From contig NW_020167539.1 in assembly GCF_001641265.1 (NCBI RefSeq), positions 1-64,000 of the forward strand: a stretch of DNA of 64,000 nucleotides, in the 5' to 3' direction. Below are positions 1 through 9,400 of the stretch, in pieces (position 1 is the stretch's first letter; each line of letters begins with the position of its first letter). The notes under the pieces are model-generated. The model had not been told where the DNA came from and did not search any database. It saw only the letters and a program-made list of their open reading frames with translations. The stretch comes from Pseudogymnoascus destructans (taxonomy: Eukaryota; Ascomycota; Leotiomycetes; Thelebolales; Thelebolaceae). The translations under genes and the position numbers were made by a program.

Positions 1-113
1 CTAACCCTAACCCTAACCCTAACCCTAACCCTAACCCTAACCCTAACCCTAACCCTAACCCTAACCCTAACCCTAACCCTAACCCTAACCCTAACCCTAA
101 CCCTAACCCTAAC
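1..113. repeat. Telomere repeat array (CCCTAA)n
   Basis: About 19 perfect tandem CCCTAA units start at base 1 and end at the change to TCCTCTACTC near 113. The C-rich strand reads 5' to 3' into the chromosome, as expected at a left chromosome end with TTAGGG telomeres. The array has no internal variants, so this looks like the real chromosome terminus and not an interstitial tract. Confidence 0.97.
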
Positions 114-560
114 TCCTCTACTCACACTTCCCTACCTCTCATTCACACTCCTCTACTCACACTCCCCTAACACACTTCCCTACCTCTCATTCACACTCCT
201 CTACTCACACTCCCCTAACACACTTCCCTACCTCTCATTCACACTCCTCTACTCACACTCCCCTAACACACTTCCCTACCTCTCATTCACACTCCTCTAC
301 TCACACTTCCCTACCTCTCATTCACACTCCTCTACTCACACTCCCCTAACACACTTCCCTACCTCTCATTCACACTTCCCTACCTCTCATTCACACTCCC
401 CTAACACACTCCCCCACTCACGCTCCCTATTCACACTCCTCTCACTTACACTTCCCTCTCATTCACACCCCTCTCACTCACACCCCTCTCACTCACGCCC
501 CTCTCACTCACGCCCCTCTCACTCACCCCTCTCTCACTCACCCCTCTCTCATTCACCCTT
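114..560. repeat. Telomere-adjacent minisatellite, 48-bp period
   Basis: The phrase CTCATTCACACTCCTCTACT recurs at 138, 186, 234 and 282, an exact 48-bp period. Shortened and degenerate units continue to about 560. The plus strand is almost pure C, T and A with very few G. No open reading frame or transposon signature is present. Confidence 0.85.
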
Positions 561-1229
561 CTCTCATTCACCCTTAAACCCTAACACTCTCACTAACCCT
601 TCAACCTTACCACTCTCACTCACGCTTCTCTACCCTCTCACTCACACTTCTCTACCCTCTCACCCACCCTTCCTTAACTCTCACTCACACTTCATCCCTA
701 CCACACTCCTTCACTATTCTCTCACTCACCATTCAACCATCCTTACTTCCCATTTCACCCTTATTCATTCCCCATTTACTCCCTAACCCTAAACTCCCCG
801 TTACCACCCTCTCACTTCCCCGTTTATCCCCCATACTATCCTCTCCCTTCCCATTTCCCCAACTCTCACTTCATCTTCAACCCTCTCTCACTTCCCACTT
901 CACTTCCCACTCCACCTCCCCTCTCTCACTTCCTACTTCACTTCCCCTTTCCCTCCTCCCACTCTCCCTTTAAACTCTACCACTCCCCGTTTAACTCCCT
1001 TTCCCTCCTCCCACTCTCCCTTTAAACTCTACCACTCCCCGTTTAACTCCCTTTCCCTCCTCCCACTCTCCCTTTAAACTCTACCACTCCCCATTTAACT
1101 CCCTCTCCCTACTTCCCATTTTACTTCTCGCTTCATTAAAACTCACTTCCTGTTCAAACCTCCCAACTCCCCATCTAACTGCCTCTCACTTCCCATTTCA
1201 CTCCCCGTTTCCCTTATATAAAACCCTAT
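561..1229. repeat. G-poor degenerate subtelomeric repeat, with a 52-bp tandem block
   Basis: Still C/T/A rich and degenerate. A clear block of three units with a 52-bp period lies at about 945-1110 (ACTCTCCCTTTAAACTC at 961, 1013 and 1065). Isolated telomere-like CCCTAA motifs occur near 581 and 781. No coding signal is seen. Confidence 0.7.
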
Positions 1230-3900
1230 CAAAATTCCAAAAACCCCATTACGTTCGTCTCATATAACTACCCTATTAACAATATTAAACCTTTTATTGA
1301 CCCATCTTATTCCCAAAAATATATCTCGTCCATTATAATTACTGCCTTTATATAACCCCCCCTCCATCACCCAAATTCAAAATTCGTCTCTCATTTTATC
1401 TCGTATCAAAATTATGAATACGCCATTCTTTTCCTCTCCAAAAATTACCCCTATAACATCCCTTCACCTCCCGTCACCCCAACTCAAAAACACACCCCCC
1501 CCCTACTTGACCGAAATCGAATTATCTCCCTTATTTAAACTTGTAATAAAATTCTGAAAACGCTATTTTGTAAGTCTCGTAAAACTACTCTATTAACGAT
1601 ATTATTTTCGGATATATTTCCCTATCTTATTCCCAAAACTATATTCTCATCTGTTATAATTATTCCCTTATATATCCTACCCCCTATTCACACCAACTCG
1701 AAATTCGTCCCCCATTTCAACTCGTATCGAAATTCTGAAGAAGCCATTCTCTTCCGCTTGCAAAACTACCCTATTGACGATATCAAACTATTCCTCTACA
1801 ATGTCCCCTTACTTCCCCTCATTCCCATCAAAATAACTGCCGCCCCCCCCCCCCCCCCAAACTCAACTGAATTCGAAATTCGCCTTCCATTTCACCCCGT
1901 ATCAAAATTCCGAAGAAGCCATTCTCTTCCCCTTCAAAAACTACCCTATTAACGATATCGAACGCTCCTTATACATCACCTCTATCATAACTTATAATAC
2001 CTCACTCAATATATTTGCTGCCTTACCTTTGCCACCCGACGGAAATCAAAGTAACTCACCCATTTCAATTTGTAACCCTAACCCTAAAGACACCATTCTC
2101 TTCTCCTCGTATTTCTCGTCATTTCCTGATGTCGAACGATAAATTCTGTCTGTTGCTGCACATGTTATACTTGGGGATAAAAATCGGGTCTTCCTGGAAC
2201 CCCCCCAAACCACCACCCGTCTAAATCCGGAATATCTCTCTCGTTTCAAATCGTATCAGAAATACGAAGATGCCATTCCCTTCCCCTTGCAATCCTCTTT
2301 TAATACCACCCTCGAACGATAAATTCTGTTGCTTACTGCAAAACTTATTGCTCTCCTTATACCTGCCCCCCCCACCCATTGCCAGTCGTCTAAATCCGAA
2401 ATAACTCTCTCGTTTCAAATCATATCAAAATTATGAAGACGCTATTTTGTTCCCCTCCAAATTCTCTTTCAGACGTGATGCCGAACGATAAATTCGGCCG
2501 CCTATTGCAATACTTATAGCCCCTCATCTGACATACCCTCCTCCCCCCTTCCGCCTGACCATATCCGGAATATCTCCACCGTTTTAATTCGTATCAAAAA
2601 TCGGAGGACGCCATTTGATTCCCCTTGTAATTCTCTATCATTGACGATGACGAACGTTAAGATCGGGTTGTCGCTTCAAAAGTTATCACCCCTCAAGAAC
2701 TATGCCTCCCTTCCACCCCCTGTCACCTACCACCCACCAAAATCCGAAATAACCAACCCAATTTGAATCGTACTGAAATTCAGAGTACGCCATTTTATTC
2801 CTCTTGAAACGCGCTTCAATTTGCCGTGTTGAACGTTAGATTCCGTCTGTCGATTGAGAAGTTATTGGCCTTCGAAAATTAAGGTCCACTGGCCCCCTTG
2901 CCACCAACCATCCGTTTAAATCCGCAATAACTAACTCACTTCTACTCGTATTAGAAATCGGAGGACGCCATTTTCTTCCCCTTGTAAATCTCTTTGAATT
3001 ACGACATCGAACGTTACGCCTTGCCTCTCGGTCCGGGTTTTATACCACTTCCCGTTCCATGCCCTCTTCTTCTTAATCACCCATCGAAATCCGTTATAAC
3101 ACAATCATTTCAACTCGTATCAAAAATCGGAGGAGGCCATTCGATTCTGCTTGCAATTATCTTTCAATGGCGCTATCGAACGTTGAGTTCTGCGCACCGC
3201 TGCAAAAGTTATACCACGTCTCATATGTACAACCCCACCCACTGCTGCCCGTCTAAATCATAAATATCTTCACCATTTTAACTCGGATCACAAATCGGGA
3301 TACGCCATTCGATTCCCATTGTAAATCTCTTCCATTAACGATGCCGACCGTTAAGTTTCGGCCGTCGCTGCAAAAGTTGGAATCCTTCTCACATGTTGCC
3401 ATGGGGCCCCATTTCCTGGGCCCGGCCCAACAAATCCGAAATAACTTACTTGTTTCAAGCCGTATCAAAAATCGTAAGAGGCCATTCGATTCCTCTTGTA
3501 AATCTCTTTCAATGACGATACCGAACGTTAGCTTTCGACCGTAGCTGCAAAAGTTATAATCCTTCAAAGTAGGTGCTCCACCACACCCACTGATGCCCCA
3601 GCGAAATCTGCAATATCTCACCCGTCTCAACTCATATCACAAATCGGAGGACGTCATTTGATTCGTCTTGCAAATCTCTTTTATTAACGCCATCGAACGC
3701 ACCGTCTGCATGCTGCGTCAGGTTCTTACAATCCATCCTATAACATGCCCCCCCCAACCACCCCTCCCATGCATCGCCCGACTAGAACCGGAATGTCTCC
3801 ACCATCTGAAGTCTGATCAACAATCAGAGTACGTCAATTTGTTCCCCTTGCAAAGCTGCACAAGAGACGTCAGCGAACATTTACATCGGTCGCGAGGCTG
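1230..3900. repeat. Degenerate subtelomeric satellite, about 173-bp period
   Basis: A phrase of the form GCCATTNNATTCCCCTTGTAA recurs about 16 times, starting near 1246, 1422, 1571, 1744, 1919, 2091, 2271, 2441, 2610, 2789, 2967, 3136, 3304, 3481, 3653 and 3833. The spacing is mostly 168-180 bp. Each unit also carries a block like AAATCCGAAATAACTC, a block like CGTATCAAAAATCGGAGGA, and a block like ACGATGTCGAACGTTA. Units are diverged from each other. The small open frames here are not conserved between units and are not genes. Confidence 0.85.
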
Positions 3901-3957
3901 TCAACTTACAGTCCTTGCAAGAACGTGAGTTCGAAAATGGGCCATGGGACAAGCTCC

Positions 3958-4992
3958 CTACTCCTCCTCACCTGGCTGCCAGTTGCTCTGCTTCGTGAAG
4001 AAGACGCAGGAGTAGCGCGTGCCCTCGAAGGGTGCGATCCAGTGCTCGAGGACTGCAGAGCGGAACAGGACAACATCCCCTGGCTGGAAGGGAATCTTAT
4101 AACCAAGGGCTGGCAGGCACAGCTCCCCTCCTTCGAACTCTCCAAAGCAGGCCATCGCAACCCAGCCATCCAGCACATCGTGGTTGTCCTTGTGTGGCCC
4201 AACCTGGGCGTTTATCAGGATCGCGAGGCAGTGCCAGCAGCTCCTGTTGCTGAACTTGAAGACCTCCAGCTCAGGCGTGGCTGCACACTCGCGGAGGTAG
4301 TTCTGCCTGTACTGCTCGTAGGCCCTGGGATCGATCTCCTGGAAGAGCCTCCCAATGGTCTGCGCGAGGGGGGCCATCTTCTTGTAGAGGGCCAGGGTGG
4401 CCCCGAAGCCATTTCCAGTCCTGCGCATGTCAGAGCAGATGGTGGGAGGCGAATTTGTCTGGCCTGTGGGGTGCCACAACCCAAGGTGGTAGACTCCCCA
4501 CTTCTTCCCCTCGCGCTCAGCCTTCCTGGCCTGCTCCATCTCGTGCCTCTTGTCACTGCTGGGCTTGGGGGGTGGCGCGAGCTCCGTGTACTGCTCAATG
4601 GCACCAGCCATGAGGCGGCAGAGGTCCTTGTTCCTGTCCGGGAGGCTCAGCCCCCCCCTCATGTAGACGAGGAGCTGCTCTGGGTCCTTGTCAGCAGAGT
4701 TGAAGACGGTGACGGGCTGGATGTCGAGGCCATCCTTCCCACCATCCTTGGGGATGCCCTGGAGCAGCGTGAGGTGCTTGCTGAGCTCGAGGCCCTGCTC
4801 CAGTGTGGTGGTGACCTTGGGGTTGGGTGGCGTGATGAGGTTGGTCCAGGCGAGGTCTGTGGTGATGACCCGGGCATTGCCGCGGAACTTGGCCTTCCAG
4901 TTATGGGAGAACTCCCTCCTCTCCTTCCACTCATATGGCGAGTGGGCTATGTGGTGCTGGTGGCGCTTCTGGATGGAGGGTACTGGTGGCAT
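3958..4992 (-). CDS. TET/JBP-like 2-oxoglutarate and Fe(II)-dependent dioxygenase
   Basis: A 344-residue protein whose C-terminal third carries a double-stranded beta-helix dioxygenase signature: HKD (H267, D269), then FGEFEGGELCLPALG, then PGDVVLF, then LEHW (H317), then GTRYS (R326). H267, D269 and H317 would bind iron; R326, nine residues after the distal histidine, would bind 2-oxoglutarate. The GGELCLP...QPGDVVLFRS...H pattern is that of the TET/JBP family, which oxidises 5-methylcytosine or thymine in DNA. The N-terminal two thirds are unrecognised. The stop lies just outside the satellite. The ATG at 4992 is only about 10 bp from the 153-bp repeats, so an upstream exon or a lost native start is possible. 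Other 2OG oxygenases remain an alternative; the iron triad is intact. Confidence 0.72.
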   Translation of the reverse strand: MPPVPSIQKRHQHHIAHSPYEWKERREFSHNWKAKFRGNARVITTDLAWTNLITPPNPKVTTTLEQGLELSKHLTLLQGIPKDGGKDGLDIQPVTVFNSADKDPEQLLVYMRGGLSLPDRNKDLCRLMAGAIEQYTELAPPPKPSSDKRHEMEQARKAEREGKKWGVYHLGLWHPTGQTNSPPTICSDMRRTGNGFGATLALYKKMAPLAQTIGRLFQEIDPRAYEQYRQNYLRECAATPELEVFKFSNRSCWHCLAILINAQVGPHKDNHDVLDGWVAMACFGEFEGGELCLPALGYKIPFQPGDVVLFRSAVLEHWIAPFEGTRYSCVFFTKQSNWQPGEEE

Positions 4993-5000
4993 GGTGTCCC

Positions 5001-5614
5001 GAGCTCAGGTCTTGATGGTACCTCACTATAAGATGGTATAGTCTAGGATCCCCAAAGGCAGATGACACAGGATGGTGTGCCCCTCTTGACACTCGAGACT
5101 GAGCTGTGTGCTGGCGTGAAGAAAGCGTGGAAAAATGTTGGGTGGTTGTTGCGCGAGCTCAGGTTTTGATGGTACCTCACTATAAGATGGTATAGTCTAG
5201 GATCCCCAAAGACAGATGACACAAGATGGTGTGCCCCTCTGCCACTCGAGACTGAGCTGTGTGCTGGCGTGAAGAAAGTGTGAAGAAATGTTGGGTGGTT
5301 GTTGCGCGAGCTCAGGTTTTGATGGTACCTCACTATAAGATGGTATAGTCTAGGATCCCCAAAGACAGATGACACAAGATGGTGTGCCCCTCTGCCACTC
5401 GAGACTGAGCTGTGTGCTGGCGTGAAGAAAGTGTGAAGAAATATTGGGTGGTTGTTGCGCGAGCTCAGGTTTTGATGGTACCTCACTATAAGATGGTATA
5501 GTCTAGGATCCCCAAAGACAGATGACACAAGATGGTGTGCCCCTCTGCCACTCGAGACTGAGCTGTGTGCTGGCGTGAAGAAAGTGTGAAGAAATGCCGG
5601 GTGGTTGCCGCGCG
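5001..5614. repeat. Four-copy tandem repeat, 153-154 bp, upstream of the dioxygenase gene
   Basis: GATGGTACCTCACTATAAGA occurs at 5014, 5168, 5321 and 5474, giving periods of 154, 153 and 153 bp. Each unit runs from GCGCGAGCTCAGG to a GGGTGGTTGTT tail. Units differ by only a few bases, so the array is recent or homogenised. It begins about 10 bp upstream of the dioxygenase ATG and would form its 5' leader or promoter. The open minus-strand frame across it is periodic repeat, not a gene. Confidence 0.9.
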
Positions 5615-6451
5615 AGAAGGAAAAAATGTGTAAAGGACTAAGTTTGGACTTGACGGTAGAAGTTCTGATATAGACTGAGACGAGCCACGCCCGCTAGCTG
5701 CGTGGCAACTCACATGACTGACCACCCCATCAAAATTGGGTTGAAAAAAAAAAACATCGAGATCCGAGGCCGGGAGGAGCATGGCTGCGTTCGTCTGGGC
5801 GAGGGCTACGCAGTTACATGAAAAGGGGGATGGATTTGATGGCATCTCGCTAAGAAAATGGCGATCTCGGTTAAAAAATGCCCCATCTTCTAACCCTGGT
5901 CAGGAGAGGCCATGGCAGTGGTGTGGACATGGGAGTTGCATGTTGGGATTCGTCCTTGCCAGTCTCACCTGGGTATGTAATTATAAGATAATCGTACGAG
6001 TATCAGAACTAGAGTATTGCCTCGAAATATCCCAAGGGCTAGTCTGGTATTCGAGCTATGGGGGTCTATAAATGCTTCCGATTAATTGGGGGTGATGGGG
6101 AGGGGGCAGCCCATGCCCTAAACATAGCAACGATCAATGTTCGGGAGTGTCACAACCAAACGCGGTTAGGCGAAAACCTTAAAAAGATGTCAACCCTACA
6201 TCTCGAGTTCGACGTTTAATATACAGCTTATATTGCTGTAATAAGATCATATGTATTGGCGGTATGTGTCATCGTCAGTAATTTAATGCAGTTCATATCT
6301 CGTCGAGGAGTGTGATTATTATAATCCGTTCCAATTTATTTAAATTGCAGAGAATAATATTTCTCAACTCACGACATAATTAATATGGCTCTATGGCTAC
6401 AGTCTATATTATAAATACATGGCGCTACCAGTCGAACACCCATTCGCTAGT
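5615..6451. other. Intergenic region and shared 3' flank of helicase copy 1
   Basis: 5615-6255 shows no convincing gene; the 96-codon plus-strand frame at 5781-6071 has no recognisable features. From about 6256 to 6451 the sequence matches the stretch 12284-12475 downstream of helicase copy 2 (TCAGTAATTTAATGCAGTTC, TATTTAAATTGCAGAGAATA). This is the conserved 3' flank of the helicase unit, probably 3' UTR and terminator. Confidence 0.6.
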
Positions 6452-9400
6452 TTAATATGCCTCGAACTCGAGCAGCGCTGCTGCTGCAATCTTTACCCCC
6501 CAGATGCCCTTCCCACCTGCAAACTCGGCCACCTGCCCACACCATGACAGGAACACATCCACGTCATTGAATGCCCCTGCTGCCCCTGCCCTCACTGCCT
6601 GCTCACCGAACCTCTCCTGCAGCCACTGTTCGCCCCCAGTCTTGTGGAACACGCCGTAGCAGAGCGGCATCACGATGTCTGCGTACCTGCACTGCTCGAG
6701 GCCACTGGCCGGGTCTGCACGTTGACAGACCGACTGTGGGTTGTAGCACCAGTAGCACGCCGCGAAAGCTGAGATCCATGGCCCGCGGCCCTGCCCCCTC
6801 CTTCTGGCCTGGTCGCGCGCCCTGAAGAAGTCGAACCGCTGGTGGCACTTGGTGAACTGGTGGTCCCACTGCTCCCCGAGCCCTCGACAGAGCAGGCACG
6901 TCCCCTTCACGGTGAGGAGGTCCTCCTTGTAGCGGCTGAGCTCGAGGTATGCCAAACGCCGCTTCTCGTGGATGGCTGCACTCCCTGTGTGCGGCATTGC
7001 CTCTGTGGCATCGTCACGGGGCACGTGTGATGGGCTGGGGCCACTGCTGCAGACATCGCACGCCACATCATCCCTGGTGCCATCGCACTGCCGAAGCTCT
7101 GATGCCTCATCGAGGTGCGCACTCAGACACGTGCGCCTGCACTCCCGGCCTTCGAGGTAGCGGTAGAGTGCCCTCGTCTCGACATCCATACCGGCGTTGC
7201 CCGCCTGCGACTGCCACTTGTGCGGCAGGAGCACGGCTGAGTATGCCTCCCTCCCATCGCGCCCAGCCTGACCGGACTCCTGCGCAAAGTCGACGAGGGA
7301 GCGTGGCTCGTCCAGGTGCATGACGAGCCGGACATGTGGGTAGTCGAAGCCGGCGCTAAGGGCCGACGTCGCCACAATGTATGGCAGCTCGGGTGTTGTG
7401 AGCCACGTCCTGAGCAGCTCCTGCTTCTCCTCTGCCGTGCCGGCCATCGCGGTGTAGACCGGGCAGCGGAGCAGGCTGCCCAGGTCCTGTGCCTCCTCCC
7501 GTGTCCGCACGTAGAGTATGATCTTGTCTCGGGTCTGGTCGAGCAGCCCGCTCGCCCGCCACGCGTCCCTGGCCCTCCGCGCGCCCTCTTCTAGCAGGCT
7601 CCCCTGCCCTGTGGCCCGCTGCACGAGGTACGAGAGGTTCCGCCTGTTCGTTGAGGCCCGCACGACCTTTGGCTTCACGAGGTTGTTCTGCCTCTCGAAC
7701 GCGGCCTGTAGCATTGGCGGCAGGGTGGCCGTCAGGTAGACGAACTGCGTGCGCACGCTGCGGATGAGGGCGAGGTCGGCCATGGCGTGACGGTACTCGG
7801 ATGCCGTGATTGTGAGGTGCGCCTCGTCTATCACGACGCGGCCGAGCTGCTGCGTCGCGGCCAGCCTGTGCGCATACGCCCGGAACTGAGACGTGCTCGC
7901 GGCCTCGACCGTGACGAACACCAGCGGTGCGTCCCGCTCCTCGCCCGGGGCCCACACGAGGTGGTCTATCCCGAGCTCCTGCACACGCCGCAGCAGGTCG
8001 CCACGCAGGGACACGAGCGGCAGCACGAGGATCGTCACGCCCGCATCAGGCAGGACACAGGGCAGCATGAACAGCAGGCTCTTCCCCTCGCCGGTGCCCA
8101 GGATGACGACGACCTGCTCCGTCCATGACATGACGACCGTCATCGCCCGCTCCTGTGCGGCCGACTTCCACTGCAGCTTGTCGTCGTGGTAGAGCCCCCT
8201 CGCGCACTTCAGCAGGGCTGCAGCAGACCACCTCTTCCGCGGCCGGTGCACGCCCACGGCAATCCTCTTCAGCATCCGCGGCCTGTCGGACCCTGCCACC
8301 TCTGCCGCCTCGCGCTTCCTCTTCCCTGCTGCTGCGACCGCATCCCCGAGCACCGTGTCGAGATCCCACAGCCCCCTCCACAGGGATGACGCGCGCAGGT
8401 TCCGACGGATGAGGCCATCCCACACATTCCCAAAGTTCGCGTTCAGCTGGTTCGCGTAGCTGCGGTTCACCACCCGCGTGCTGTGGTTCCGCTGCCTCGT
8501 CATGGTCCGGATGTCATCCTCCATCTCCTCTGCATCCTCATCGTCGTCGTCGGCCCCGATGCCCTCGAAGCACGCAAGGTCGCCCGCAAACTTGGTCTTC
8601 ACAATGTTGACCGTCATCTGGCGCCAGTTGGCGATGTGCAGCCGTGGCACCTTGGCCCGCACGCACGCCTGCTCCATGCACCGCGTCAGCCGGTTGTCGG
8701 CCCACACGGCCCCGTCCTTCCACCACAGGTACGCGGACATGATTGCGCGTGGGGAGGACTGGCGCAGGAAGGCCTGGCGGAGCGGCACGACGTAGACGAG
8801 GTAGTCCAGCAGGAGGTCTCCGATGGCGGCTGGCAGGAAGCGGATGTTGTCCTTGAACCTGCCCGTCTGCTGCTGGCCCTTGTGGTAGGTGGTGTGCAGC
8901 ATCACGAGCCCGTGCTTGAGGTAGACGCTACGCCTCCGCTGCGTGTTGCGCCAGGTGAGGGAGAACAGCTCGCTCTCGCGCAGCGGCTGGCCCGAGGCCA
9001 TGTGGATGAGGACGAGGAGCCGCTTGAGGAACTCGTCAGCGACGGCCTCGTACTGGTCGATGGCCTTCTGTCGCCACATGACCCTCGTGACCCCTGCATC
9101 AGCCTCTCCATCCTCTCCATCCTCAGCAGTAGGTGCAGCAGTGGTGTCGAGGAATGACGCTCGGAGTGACTGCGACTCCCGTATGACATTGCGCAGTGAG
9201 CCCGCGAGCGGCTTCAGCAGTGCCGCGTTCTCCCGGTGCTCGCCAAAGTGCCAGCTAAAGTTGTCGGCGTCGAGGTTGTCCTTGAGTGCCCACGCGCGCA
9301 TCCGTGGCAGGCCCGCTGCGCCAAACATGAGCTCGCCGTGCAGCAGATGCTGCGCCTGCCTGAACTCCGACAGCAGCAGCTGCTGCACCTCGTCCATGTT

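Noticed and set aside
2072..2086. Internal telomere-like CCCTAACCCTAAA
   Set aside because: Only about two units inside the 173-bp satellite, too short to claim a healed break or telomere fusion.
3925..5031. Plus-strand 368-codon frame opposite the dioxygenase gene
   Set aside because: It is the antisense of the dioxygenase frame. Its sequence is low-information Leu/Val/Gly/Glu-rich with no motif, while the minus strand has a full catalytic signature.
5043..5528. Minus-strand 161-codon repetitive protein
   Set aside because: It is translation of the 153-bp tandem repeat, whose unit is a multiple of three. There is no independent coding evidence.
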